Below are positions 6,620-15,265 of a stretch of 23,507 bases of DNA, one piece after another. The position numbers were made by a program, and so were the translations under genes. The stretch spans positions 1-23,507 of the forward strand of contig CALHWU010000152.1 in assembly GCA_938039795.1 (NCBI GenBank). Reading direction: 5' to 3'. The notes beneath the pieces are model-generated. The model searched no databases. It saw only the letters and a program-made list of their open reading frames with translations, and was not told where the DNA came from. The DNA is from an uncultured Muribaculaceae bacterium. GTDB lineage: Bacteria > Bacteroidota > Bacteroidia > Bacteroidales > Muribaculaceae. How positions within the stretch are numbered: the stretch's first letter is position 1; the number at the start of each line of letters is the position of its first letter.

Positions 6620-9583
6620 ATGGCGAGAACGAAAATCAGTAAAATAGCAAAGGACTTCAACGTGGCCCTCCCCACGCTGATCGACTTTTTGCACAAGAAA
6701 GGCATCACCATCGAGGATAATCCCAACGCACGCATCGACGACAGCGTGCTCGACATCATCGTCAAGGAATACCAGACCGACAGAGCCCAGAAAACCAAGA
6801 GCGACAATCTTTCGGGCGAGCGTCACAAGCCCAGAGACCGTCAGCCGGAGCAGCGTCAGGCTCCGGAGATAAGGATCGAGGCGCCTGTACAGCAGGGTCC
6901 GAAGGTAGTAGGACACATAGATCTTGGCGGTCGACGCCCGGTGGTCACGGAGCCTTCCCGACCGGCCGCAGAGCCTGTGGCGCCGGAAGCGGCCGGCAAG
7001 CCTGAAAAGACTGTAGCCGAACCCGCCAAACCCGTGGCCAAGCCCGCGGAGCCCGCAGTCGTGGAGAAGCCCGCTACTCCGGAGCCGTCAGCTGAAGTTT
7101 CGGAGACTCGCCGTCAGCCGGCAGAATCCTCTCCCGCTGCTGCAAAGGCCGACGAACCGTCGGCACAGTCCCCTACAGAGACTGCCCAGGAGGCTCCCAA
7201 AGCTGCCGCCCCTGTCGCAAAGGCTGCCGCGCCGGAAGAGAAGCCGGCTGCAGCAGGCGTTAAGGAGACGACTCCGGTGGCTGCAGCCGCCACGACCGAC
7301 GATGCTTCGGGATCGGAAGCCGTGTTCAGCCCGAATGCCCGCCCGACGCTCAACATCAATGTCGTAGGCAAGATTGATCTTTCGGCTATCAATCAGTCGA
7401 CGCGCCCGCGCCGCAAGAGTAAAGAGGAGAAGCGCAATGACCGTATAGCCGCAAGCCGTCAGGGCCAGGGCGCAGCCGCAGGAGGAGGAACGGCTGCATC
7501 GGGCGACCGCAAGAAACGCAAACGTATCGGAGGCAAAGAGAAGATCGACATAGAAAAGACCGCACAGCAGACTGCGCAGAATGGCGGCGGACAGCGCCAG
7601 AACCAGCAGAAAGGCGAGCGTGACCGCCAGCGCGGACGCGACCGTCAGCGTCACGGCTCTCAGCAGCATGCCGAGGTGACCGAGGAGGATGTTCAGAAAC
7701 AGGTCAAGGAGACTCTCGCCCGACTGACCAACAAGGACAAAGGCCTCAAGAAAGCCGCCAAATGGCGTAAGGAGAAAAAAGAGATCAACGCGGAGCGTGA
7801 GCGCGAGGCCCACGAACTGGAGGAAGCTGAAAGCCGTGTGCTGAAGCTGACGGAGTTTGTGACTGCCAACGATCTGGCTTCGCTGATGGATGTCCCCGTC
7901 AACAAGGTCATCGGCACATGTATGAGCCTCGGTGTGATGGTCAGCATCAACCAGCGTCTCGACGCCGAGACTATCAATATCGTGGCCGAGGAGTTCGGTT
8001 TCGAGACCGAATATGTGTCGGCCGAAGTGGTCGAGGCGATCAACCAGGAGGAGGATACGGAGGATCAGCTCGTCAACCGTCCGCCTATCGTGACCGTCAT
8101 GGGTCATGTCGACCATGGCAAGACCTCGCTGCTCGACTATATCCGTAAGGCCAATGTGATCGCCGGCGAGGCCGGAGGCATCACACAGCATATCGGCGCC
8201 TACAACGTGAAACTCGCCGACGGACGCCATATCACGTTCCTCGACACCCCCGGTCATGAGGCTTTCACAGCCATGCGTGCCCGTGGCGCAAAGGTGACGG
8301 ATATCTGTATCATCATCGTCGCCGCCGACGACAACGTCATGCCGCAGACCGTCGAAGCCATCAATCACGCATCGGCTGCAGGCGTGCCTATAGTGTTTGC
8401 CATCAATAAGATCGATAAGCCGGCCGCCAATCCTGAAAAGGTGAAGGAGGAGCTGGCCAACATGAATTACCTCGTGGAGGAATGGGGCGGCAAATACCAG
8501 TCGCAGGATATCTCCGCAAAGAAAGGCACTGGTGTCGAAGAGCTTATGGAGAAAGTGCTCCTCGAAGCTGAGATGCTTGAGCTCAAAGCTAATCCCGACC
8601 GTCGTGCCACCGGCTCGATCATAGAGTCGTCGCTCGACAAGGGCCGCGGATACGTGGCTACGGTGCTCGTGCAGAACGGTACGCTCCGCGTCGGCGACGT
8701 CATACTCGCCGGAACGCATTTCGGTCGCATCAAGGCGATGTTCAACGAGCGCAACCAGCGCATCAAAGAGGCCGGACCCTCCGAGCCGGCTCTGATACTC
8801 GGCCTCAACGGCGCCCCGACTGCCGGCGACACGTTCAACGTCATGGAGTCGGAGCCCGAAGCCCGCGAGATAGCCAACAAGCGCGAGCAGCTGCAGCGCG
8901 AACAGGGCGCCCGCACCAAGAAGATCCTCACGCTGGAGGATATCGGCCGCCGTCGTGCCATAGGCAACTTCCAGGAACTCAACATCATCGTCAAGGGCGA
9001 TGTGGACGGTTCGATAGAGGCGCTGAGCGATTCGCTCATCAAGCTGTCGACAGAGGAGATACAGGTCAATGTGCTCCACAAGGCTGTCGGCGAGATCTCG
9101 GAGAGCGACGTCACTCTCGCAGCCGCATCCGATGCCATCATCATCGGCTTCCAGGTGCGGCCCTCGCAGGCGGCGCGTCGCGAGGCCGAGCGTGAGGGCG
9201 TGCAGATACGCCTTTATTCGGTCATATATCAGGCCATAGAGGAGGTGAAGGATGCTATGGAGGGCATGCTTGCTCCGGAGATCAAGGAAGAGGTGACCGG
9301 CACGGCCGAAGTGCTTCAGACCTACAAGATCTCGAAGGTAGGCACCGTAGCCGGATGTATCGTGCGCGAGGGCAAGATCAAGCGTTCGTGCAAGGTGCGC
9401 GTCATACGCGGAGGCATCGTGCGCCATACAGGCGAACTCGGATCGCTCAAACGCTTCAAGGACGATGTCAAGGAGGTGCTTTCGGGCTACGACTGCGGTC
9501 TTAACATCAACAACTACAACGATATCCAGGAGGGCGACATGATCGAGGCCTTCGAGGAAGTGGAGGTGAAGAAGACGCTTTGA
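6620..9583 (+). CDS. infB: Translation initiation factor IF-2
   Basis: IF-2 is the GTPase that brings initiator tRNA to the 30S subunit and promotes subunit joining. The 987 residues contain a first IF2-N helical module (about 1-52, KISKIAKDFNV), a long Ala/Pro/Glu-rich linker (about 60-240), a Lys/Arg/Gln-rich segment (about 255-350) and a second IF2-N module (about 405-455). The G domain follows, with GHVDHGKT at 495-502, DTPGHE at 542-547 and NKID at 596-599, then domain II (GYVATVLVQNGTLRVGD) and the C1 and C2 domains. The C2 end SLKRFKDDVKEV..GYDCGL is canonical. Its stop overlaps the TTG start of folK. The linker is a low-complexity spacer and probably varies between strains. Confidence 0.98.
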   Translation: MARTKISKIAKDFNVALPTLIDFLHKKGITIEDNPNARIDDSVLDIIVKEYQTDRAQKTKSDNLSGERHKPRDRQPEQRQAPEIRIEAPVQQGPKVVGHIDLGGRRPVVTEPSRPAAEPVAPEAAGKPEKTVAEPAKPVAKPAEPAVVEKPATPEPSAEVSETRRQPAESSPAAAKADEPSAQSPTETAQEAPKAAAPVAKAAAPEEKPAAAGVKETTPVAAAATTDDASGSEAVFSPNARPTLNINVVGKIDLSAINQSTRPRRKSKEEKRNDRIAASRQGQGAAAGGGTAASGDRKKRKRIGGKEKIDIEKTAQQTAQNGGGQRQNQQKGERDRQRGRDRQRHGSQQHAEVTEEDVQKQVKETLARLTNKDKGLKKAAKWRKEKKEINAEREREAHELEEAESRVLKLTEFVTANDLASLMDVPVNKVIGTCMSLGVMVSINQRLDAETINIVAEEFGFETEYVSAEVVEAINQEEDTEDQLVNRPPIVTVMGHVDHGKTSLLDYIRKANVIAGEAGGITQHIGAYNVKLADGRHITFLDTPGHEAFTAMRARGAKVTDICIIIVAADDNVMPQTVEAINHASAAGVPIVFAINKIDKPAANPEKVKEELANMNYLVEEWGGKYQSQDISAKKGTGVEELMEKVLLEAEMLELKANPDRRATGSIIESSLDKGRGYVATVLVQNGTLRVGDVILAGTHFGRIKAMFNERNQRIKEAGPSEPALILGLNGAPTAGDTFNVMESEPEAREIANKREQLQREQGARTKKILTLEDIGRRRAIGNFQELNIIVKGDVDGSIEALSDSLIKLSTEEIQVNVLHKAVGEISESDVTLAAASDAIIIGFQVRPSQAARREAEREGVQIRLYSVIYQAIEEVKDAMEGMLAPEIKEEVTGTAEVLQTYKISKVGTVAGCIVREGKIKRSCKVRVIRGGIVRHTGELGSLKRFKDDVKEVLSGYDCGLNINNYNDIQEGDMIEAFEEVEVKKTL

Positions 9584-10008
9584 CAGCTCATATAAATATC
9601 GGATCCAATATCGGCGACCGTCAGGCTCTAATAGGGCGGGCGGTCGCTGCCTTATGCAGCCGTTTTCCGGGTGCGTCTGTCAGCCGTCAGGTAGAGTCGG
9701 AGCCATGGGGATTCGACAGCCCTAATGCGTTCATAAATGTTGGAGTAATGATCGACAGCGATCTCGATCCGGAGTGCCTGTTGGCGGTATTGCTTGAAAT
9801 CGAGCGTTTGACGGGTGGGGTTGCCTCACACCGCGACTCTGCCGGCCGATATGCGGACAGGCCGATTGACATAGATCTGATAGATTACGGTCGTATGGTC
9901 TACATGAGCCGACGGCTTACGCTGCCACATCCGTTGGCCGCAGACCGGCCGTTTGTAATGGGGCCTCTGCTGGAGCTGGAGCCGGATTACCGCAGTCCGC
10001 TCGAATGA
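9580..10008 (+). CDS. folK: 2-amino-4-hydroxy-6-hydroxymethyldihydropteridine diphosphokinase (HPPK)
   Basis: HPPK transfers pyrophosphate from ATP to 6-hydroxymethyl-7,8-dihydropterin, a step of folate synthesis. The 142 residues hold INIGSNIGDR at the N-terminus, the SEPWGF loop at 40-45, RPIDIDLIDYG with the two Mg-binding aspartates D97 and D99, and LPHPLAADRPFVMGPLLELEPD near the end. The length is slightly below the usual 155-165, and RPIDIDL replaces the common PRTLDID form. No ATG is available; TTG 9580 overlaps the infB stop as TTGA, so translation is probably coupled to infB. It is a folate gene attached to a translation-factor operon. The next gene is convergent, beginning 22 bp beyond its stop. 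Confidence 0.9.
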   Translation: MTAHINIGSNIGDRQALIGRAVAALCSRFPGASVSRQVESEPWGFDSPNAFINVGVMIDSDLDPECLLAVLLEIERLTGGVASHRDSAGRYADRPIDIDLIDYGRMVYMSRRLTLPHPLAADRPFVMGPLLELEPDYRSPLE

Positions 10009-10030
10009 GCTGCTGCAAGGAGGGGAGCGG

Positions 10031-12586
10031 TCAGTAGGAGAACGACAGGGCGTCGACCCACAGGGTGCTTCCGCTATAGGTTGACGTGACGGGGTCGGCC
10101 ACAGTCAACACACACTCGGTCTCTTCAGCTATAGTGCCTACAGCGGTCGACGATGCGAGGAGCACCTTCACTTTTGTGGCCTTGACACCAAACATCGAAT
10201 AGTAAAGAGGGACTGTGAACGCCGTATAGCCCGCAGCGACCGGTAGAGTCGCCTCCGCACGCGCGATAGTCACTTCAGCTCCGTCGACCACCCCGATCAC
10301 TTCCACTCTGACGAGCCCTTGCTCGCTGATGCCGGGGGCAGCTGGAATGTATTTGTAGAAACCGTTGAGAGCCGTAGGCCGGGAAGAGAATTCCAGTCCT
10401 TCGTCGTAGGTCTCCGTCAGGGTCGACGGATCGAACCGATAGGAGCCAAGGAAAAGACGTCCCGCCGAGCGGTGTCCCGGACTGGGAATGTTGAGGCTGT
10501 AGTCGGTGTATGGGGTGCCGGTCTGGCGATAGTCGGGGATCTCGGGACCGTCAAGATCCCATCCGACGCTCTGTATCTTCACTCCGTAGGAGTTCTGGTA
10601 AGCGTCGAGCACCGCTTCTGTCGACGGCTGCATATACCAGGTGTTGTGGCGTGCGGCCGATGTGCAGAATGTCTTGGGGTTGACATTTGCCCATTTCAGA
10701 GGCACTTCCTGCTTTATGCTCACTCGGTTTTGCCGGTTGAAGATTCCCACTATGGTCTGCGAATACCTTCCTCCGCTCGGAAGGTCACGGTATCTGACGG
10801 ATTCGCGACGATCCTCAAAATCGGCGTTGGGTAGCTCGGCGGCTTTTTCTGTAGTGATCGTAACCGGCGCGGTGAAATCGTTGATGTCGCGCGGCTGCGC
10901 GAGGACGGTGGCCCGGAGTGTGTATCGGGTGTCGGCTTTCAGGCCGGTGACGATGATCTGGCCGCTCTCTTCATCGCGCGAGAGCTGCAGGGTGGGCTCG
11001 TTTCCGGCGTATATTGATGCCGTGCGGGTGATATAGGCTGCGAGTTCAGGCATCTGCGGCTCTATCCTTATGACGGCGCTGTGGGCGAACGCGTCGACAT
11101 TGATGCCGAACGCGGGCGCTTTACGCCGTATAGTGGCTGTCGCCTTGACCGCGCCGCAGTAGATGATCCGTGCGCTGATATCAGCCTGTCCGGAGGGTAC
11201 ATCGAAAGTGAGCGAGGCGCCAGTACCGTCGGCGTCGGGTGTCCTTTTGATGGAGGCGGGGCTGATCCACTGGCCGTTCTCCGACAGCAGCTCTACCCCG
11301 ATATCGGGGAGCGAAGCGTCGGCAGGCAATGAGAGATGCATCGTGCAGTTGTCGATGCCCATGACTGCGTCGCTCACAGATGTGAGGCCGATGTCGACGC
11401 TTCCTATCTCCACGGCCAGGACTGCGGGTTCCGATTCGATATTGGCCATTGTGCGTGCCTGAAGCTGGAAGCGGTGCTGCGACAGTCCCGGTATCGTCCG
11501 GAGCCGTGGTATGACATTGGTGAAGTCCACTGTCATCAGTCCTTCTGAGCGTGACAGCGACAGTCCGAGCGAGCTCATCGTCTGAAGGCCGGCGGCCGAA
11601 GCGTCGACGAGGTTCACTTCCGCAGGCCAGCCGGCTGCAAGGAGCGACGGCGAGTTGGTGCTCAGATAGAGGCCTCGCAGCTGTGTGTCGTCGACCGATG
11701 CGCTGATCCGGCCTGCTGGGGCGGCGCCTTCGGTCACCCGAAGGGGAGTGCCGTCGGAAAAGCCTTCGCACTGTATCTGTGGCACTGCGGCGTCAAGCAG
11801 TTCGGGCGTCAGAAGTATGGTGACGTCGTCGGATGAGATCCGCTGGTCGAGCGACAGCGTGACGGCCGGTGCTTCCTGGGAACCTCCCGAAATGGTCAGC
11901 GTGGCCGTATAGCAGTGGCGCGGCAGGGCATTCTTGATGCTGGTCATGTAGACCGAGCAACTGCGCCCGTCGGGCAGAGTCAGGTCGAGGCTCACGTCGA
12001 TGTCGCCGGGCCGCAGGTATATGCAGCGTTTTTCGCCCGACGAGAAGCTCACGTAGCGTCCGCCATGGCTGTGGAACGTCACCGAGCACTCCGTGAAGTA
12101 GTCGCTGAAGCCGTCGGCGAAGTCGACGTCGAGCATCGTGTTGGCGAGCGAACAGACCACCTCCGGCCTGGCCGTTTCTCCTCCGGTAAGAGTGAATTCG
12201 GCCGTTCCGAAGAAATAAGGGCAGTCAAATCCCTCGGTCATGTCGGCAGCGGAGCCGACGGTAAGGGTATATGTTCCTGCCAGAAAGGGCTGATCGGCGG
12301 GAAAATCGGCCATAGATGGCCACGACCGTGACAGCGATCCGTCGGCAGTGGAGAGTCGTCCCCCGAGCTCCTCCGGAAGCGGTGGCATGCCTACGGTGGT
12401 CTGCGGGGAGCCGTTGCCGTTGTCGACAGTCGGATCCACCGTGATCAGCGGATTGATGAGGCCGCTGTCGTTAACGGGCGATGACGATTCGGAAGAGCAG
12501 CTGCCGAGGATTGTCAGGATGGCGGCGGCGAGGGCGGCCGCAAGGATGCGATATGAGTGAGTCAATGTCGGTCGGATGTTTATCAA
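10031..12586 (-). CDS. DUF4493-like, PCMD-like surface lipoprotein
   Basis: This 851-residue protein has a lipoprotein signal: a basic start, a hydrophobic core and the lipobox LGSC with the lipidated cysteine at residue 30, followed by a Ser-rich SSESSS. The N-terminal part (about 75-260) resembles DUF4493: GRLSTADGSLSRSW, AGTYTLTVGSA, CPYFFGTAEFTLTGGE and EVVCSLANTMLDVDF. The C-terminal part (from about 590, LPNADFEDRR) resembles the PCMD domain of Bacteroidetes, a predicted carbohydrate-related beta-sandwich. The middle appears to be repeated beta-rich domains. No ATG fits; a stop lies a few codons upstream, so the start is TTG 12586, or TTG 12565, which would give a shorter and more typical signal peptide. 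Export to the outer surface is likely. Domain names are from memory; function is unknown. Confidence 0.82.
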   Translation of the reverse strand: MINIRPTLTHSYRILAAALAAAILTILGSCSSESSSPVNDSGLINPLITVDPTVDNGNGSPQTTVGMPPLPEELGGRLSTADGSLSRSWPSMADFPADQPFLAGTYTLTVGSAADMTEGFDCPYFFGTAEFTLTGGETARPEVVCSLANTMLDVDFADGFSDYFTECSVTFHSHGGRYVSFSSGEKRCIYLRPGDIDVSLDLTLPDGRSCSVYMTSIKNALPRHCYTATLTISGGSQEAPAVTLSLDQRISSDDVTILLTPELLDAAVPQIQCEGFSDGTPLRVTEGAAPAGRISASVDDTQLRGLYLSTNSPSLLAAGWPAEVNLVDASAAGLQTMSSLGLSLSRSEGLMTVDFTNVIPRLRTIPGLSQHRFQLQARTMANIESEPAVLAVEIGSVDIGLTSVSDAVMGIDNCTMHLSLPADASLPDIGVELLSENGQWISPASIKRTPDADGTGASLTFDVPSGQADISARIIYCGAVKATATIRRKAPAFGINVDAFAHSAVIRIEPQMPELAAYITRTASIYAGNEPTLQLSRDEESGQIIVTGLKADTRYTLRATVLAQPRDINDFTAPVTITTEKAAELPNADFEDRRESVRYRDLPSGGRYSQTIVGIFNRQNRVSIKQEVPLKWANVNPKTFCTSAARHNTWYMQPSTEAVLDAYQNSYGVKIQSVGWDLDGPEIPDYRQTGTPYTDYSLNIPSPGHRSAGRLFLGSYRFDPSTLTETYDEGLEFSSRPTALNGFYKYIPAAPGISEQGLVRVEVIGVVDGAEVTIARAEATLPVAAGYTAFTVPLYYSMFGVKATKVKVLLASSTAVGTIAEETECVLTVADPVTSTYSGSTLWVDALSFSY

Positions 12587-12621
12587 AAGACCGTAAAGTT
12601 AATAAATATAGGTTAACCGGA

Positions 12622-12654
12622 TTTGTCCGGGCCGCTTAAATATGGTTAAATTTG
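12622..12654 (+). promoter_or_regulatory. Promoter of the DUF4923-like gene
   Basis: TTTG (12622-12625), a 21-bp spacer and TAAATTTG (12647-12654) match the Bacteroidetes -33/-7 consensus. The -7 box ends 34 bp before ATG 12689. On the opposite strand, TAACTTTA (12601-12594) is a weaker -7 candidate for the divergent lipoprotein gene, only 7 bp before its TTG. Confidence 0.72.
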
Positions 12655-12688
12655 CAGCGACAATTATCTGAACCAACAAACATCTGAT

Positions 12689-13306
12689 ATGATCAAACGC
12701 ATTATCGCCGCCTGCGTGCTCGCTCTTGCGGCAGCCGGAGCGGCCGATCTCAGCGCTCAGACCGATCTGCGCAGCCTTATCGGCGGAATTCTCGGAACAG
12801 ACAGCAAGATCACGCCCGAGTCGATAGCCGGAACGTGGAAATACAGTTCGCCGGCCGTGTCGTTCAAATCCGACAATCTGCTGAAGAAGGCCGGAGGGGC
12901 CGCTGCAGCTGCAGCGGTAGAGAAAAAGCTGGAGCCGTATTACCGCTCGGCAGGTATCGACAAGGCCGAAGTGACCTTCTCGCCCGACTCCACCTTCACC
13001 ATGAAACTCGGGCGCATCAGCCTCGCCGGCGTCATCGAGGCGCCCGAAGAGGCGTCAGACGCTACGATGACTCTGTGTTTCAAGCTCGGAGGAAAGGTGC
13101 CGTTGGGAAGCATGGACGCTTTCATCAAGCGCAACGGCAAGGAGAGCATCGATCTTACATTTGACGTCACCAGACTCATATGGCTGGTCGACAAGGTGGC
13201 TGCCGTGAGCGGCAATGCGTCGGCCAAGGCCATCTCGAAGCTGCTGTCATCCTACGAGGGCATTACAGCAGGCTTCACTCTGCGTCCGGCGGCCGCTGCC
13301 AGATGA
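12689..13306 (+). CDS. DUF4923-like secreted protein
   Basis: This 205-residue exported protein has a signal peptide, MIKRIIAACVLALAAAGAAD.., ending near LSAQ (residues 21-24). The mature part starts TDLRSLIGGILG, then ITPESIAGTWKYSSPAVSFKSD, an Ala-rich helix (about 68-78), VTFSPDSTFTMKLG, and a C-terminal helix ending in SYEGITAGFTLRPA. The pattern SIAGTWKYSSPAVSF plus YEGITAGFTLRP recalls the DUF4923 family of Bacteroidales, whose function is unknown to me; the fold looks like a lipocalin-like beta barrel. It has its own good promoter, is divergent from the large lipoprotein gene and convergent with tpx. The two divergent exported genes might share regulation. Confidence 0.85.
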   Translation: MIKRIIAACVLALAAAGAADLSAQTDLRSLIGGILGTDSKITPESIAGTWKYSSPAVSFKSDNLLKKAGGAAAAAAVEKKLEPYYRSAGIDKAEVTFSPDSTFTMKLGRISLAGVIEAPEEASDATMTLCFKLGGKVPLGSMDAFIKRNGKESIDLTFDVTRLIWLVDKVAAVSGNASAKAISKLLSSYEGITAGFTLRPAAAAR

Positions 13307-13369
13307 CAGCGCCTCGTCCGTTGCGGAGCGAAGCCATGAGAGAAACGGGCTGGTAAGTGCGTCGTGTCG

Positions 13370-13870
13370 CTATCTGAGTACTGACAGGGCGGCTTCGTAG
13401 TCGGGTTCGTGGGTGATTTCGTCTACGAGCTGCACGTACTCCATCCTGCGGTTGCGGTCGATGATCATCACGGCGCGGGCCAGAAGTCCGGCCAGAGGGC
13501 CGTCAGTCATCATCACTCCGTAGTTCTGTCCGAACAGTGGCGATCTGAATGCCGAGGCGAATGTCACTCCGGTGATGCCCTCAAGTGTGCAGAACCGGTT
13601 CATTGCGAAGGGCAGATCCATCGACACGCACACCACGGCGGTGTCCTTCAGTCGGGATGCCTCCTCGTTGAACCGACGCACGGAGCGTGCGCATACCTCC
13701 GTGTCGAGACTCGGGAAGATGTTGAGTACTATGCGTTTTCCTGTGAAGCTGTCGAGCGAGCAGTCGCTCAGGTCGGCGGCCGCGAGATGGAATGCCGGAG
13801 CCGGTTGTCCGACCATCGGGGGCAGCCCGTAGGTGTGGCATGGCGCTCCTTTGAAGTAGATTGTCTGCAT
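13370..13870 (-). CDS. tpx: Thiol peroxidase Tpx (atypical 2-Cys peroxiredoxin)
   Basis: Tpx reduces hydrogen peroxide and lipid hydroperoxides, taking electrons from thioredoxin. The 166 residues match the family length. NIFPSLDTEVCARSVRRFNEEA holds the peroxidatic cysteine C60 in the Tpx signature PSLDTxVC, and CVSMDLPFAMNRFC places the resolving cysteine at C94, giving the usual intramolecular pair. The ending VQLVDEITHEPDYEAAL is also typical. No signal peptide is visible, so it is probably cytoplasmic. It lies 28 bp downstream of a secreted thioredoxin-fold protein on the same strand, so the two may be co-transcribed, and it is convergent with the DUF4923-like gene. Confidence 0.95.
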   Translation of the reverse strand: MQTIYFKGAPCHTYGLPPMVGQPAPAFHLAAADLSDCSLDSFTGKRIVLNIFPSLDTEVCARSVRRFNEEASRLKDTAVVCVSMDLPFAMNRFCTLEGITGVTFASAFRSPLFGQNYGVMMTDGPLAGLLARAVMIIDRNRRMEYVQLVDEITHEPDYEAALSVLR

Positions 13871-13898
13871 GATATAGTCGTTTGATTTTAGTCGCCGG

Positions 13899-15143
13899 TC
13901 ACTGCCCGGCGATAGTCGTTTTCTGAATAACGTCGGCGGCGAGATTATTGTTGAATCCCACTATGATGTCGGCCACTTTTCCGTCCTTTCCGCATATGAC
14001 TGCCACGGGCAGCGTGGCGGCTCCGCAGTCGCGCGCCAGACCGCGCGAGCTGATGAGCGTGGTCTCGCCCATGCGCGCAGGGCCGGTATGTCCTTCGATC
14101 GTGTCGGCGTGGCTCCCGGTGAAGGCCCAGATGATCTCTGCGGCAAATGGTAGCTGTGCCACTCCCTGCCTGACGCCCTCGATGAAGGCGGGCGTGAATC
14201 CCCCGTCGGGATCAAGGATGGCTATGACAGTAGGAGCCGCGAAGCGGTCGGAGGCGCGTCGCGAATACCGTTCGCCGGTGAGGGTCGGGAGCGAGAATCC
14301 GGGCATAGGCTGTCCGGGCAGACTCTCCACACGGAAGTTGCTGCGTCGATAGCTGGCGAATATGTCGGGGTAGAGCGAGATGAGTATCTCTTCCGTCAGG
14401 GGCGCGGCATGGGCTGAGACAGTAGCTCCGCCATACACTGCGTCGACCGTCTGCTCGCTGACCGTGCCGGGCGAGTTCTCGTAGTGAAGGCTCACAGGCA
14501 GAAGCGTCGTGCGGTCGAAGATCATTTCCGCTTCCGAGGCGGTGCGCTGATCCCCTTCGAGTAGCCTGACAATGCGAAGGCCTACCCTTCTTATGCCGCC
14601 CACTATGGTGTCGGGCCTCAGGCTGACGATGCATGCCGTATCCGATGCCTGGCGCTCTATCTCGTCGGCAATGAGTGCAGGAAGGAGGCTGGCGAACTGT
14701 GCCGTGCGGTGCACCCCTTCCCCTTTGAGCTGCCCGATCTCGCGCGGCCTGAACGCCATCGAATCGGTCGAATAATGGTATTCCTGAAGTTTGCGGGCCG
14801 AATAGCGGTAGTGGTTGCCGTCGAAATATGCCGAGAAGCCGCGCACCGGTTCGTCGCGTCCTGTCAGCTCCCAGTCGATAAGATAGGAGCAGGGGAGCAG
14901 CGGGTCGGCGTAGGAGGGCTGTTGCGACAGCGCCACCGTGTAGACCACGTCGTCCGACAGTTGCGGCATACCGACGGTGAAGCGCACCGTATCGTTGTAG
15001 CTGCCAGCGGCCCGCAGCGCCGTCACGATAGGTTCAATCCCCCGGATAATATTATCCGGGGGAACGTTGTTGCCCGCATTGGCTGTTGCGATTGCGATAG
15101 CCGCGGCTGCCGCAGCCAGGGGCGCTCGTGATATCCCTTTCAT
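13899..15143 (-). CDS. Secreted two-domain protein with a CXXC-less thioredoxin-like C-terminus
   Basis: This 414-residue protein begins with a signal peptide, MKGISRAPLAAAAAAIAIATANA, cleaved near A23. The first large domain (about 35-265) is beta-rich and recalls periplasmic LolA/outer-membrane-carrier-like proteins: YRYSARKLQEYHYS.., SLRPDTIVGGIRRVGLRIVRL.., MIFDRTTLLPVSLHYE. The second domain begins LPGQPMPGFSLPTLTGERYS, a clear AhpC/TSA- or TlpA-type opening, but where CXXC is expected it reads ILDPDGGFTPAF, so it cannot do thiol-disulfide exchange there. The cis-Pro region (GAATLPVAVICGKDG) is preserved. It is followed by tpx on the same strand. A binding or structural role seems likelier than a redox one. 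The N-terminal assignment is tentative. Confidence 0.8.
   Translation of the reverse strand: MKGISRAPLAAAAAAIAIATANAGNNVPPDNIIRGIEPIVTALRAAGSYNDTVRFTVGMPQLSDDVVYTVALSQQPSYADPLLPCSYLIDWELTGRDEPVRGFSAYFDGNHYRYSARKLQEYHYSTDSMAFRPREIGQLKGEGVHRTAQFASLLPALIADEIERQASDTACIVSLRPDTIVGGIRRVGLRIVRLLEGDQRTASEAEMIFDRTTLLPVSLHYENSPGTVSEQTVDAVYGGATVSAHAAPLTEEILISLYPDIFASYRRSNFRVESLPGQPMPGFSLPTLTGERYSRRASDRFAAPTVIAILDPDGGFTPAFIEGVRQGVAQLPFAAEIIWAFTGSHADTIEGHTGPARMGETTLISSRGLARDCGAATLPVAVICGKDGKVADIIVGFNNNLAADVIQKTTIAGQ
15039..15062. repeat. Perfect 24-bp palindrome inside the secreted protein gene
   Basis: Each 12-base half is CCCCCGGATAAT; the second half is its exact reverse complement, with no spacer. It covers codons 28-35 of the leftward gene in frame (PPDNIIRG), just behind the signal peptide. 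It could fold as a strong mRNA hairpin or bind a dimeric protein. No second copy was noticed in the window. Confidence 0.9.
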
Positions 15144-15265
15144 AGCTCTCCGATAATAAATAAACAGTTGAATGTGAATGGCGGGATCTGAATCCTGTCA
15201 TTATAACGCGCTGCAGGGGCCAACTGTTTTGCCGGATCGTGAAATAAATCGCCGCCGGCATCGTT

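Noticed and set aside
7088..9427. A 779-codon leftward open frame opposite infB
   Set aside because: It is the antisense shadow of a GC-rich gene with strong codon bias; its composition (Leu/Arg/His/Asp-rich) has no family pattern, while infB is certain.
15144..15265. Divergent promoters between the secreted protein gene and the sugar cassette
   Set aside because: TATAAT-like and TTTTG fragments occur, but no properly spaced TTTG/TAnnTTTG pair was found on either strand, so no promoter is listed.
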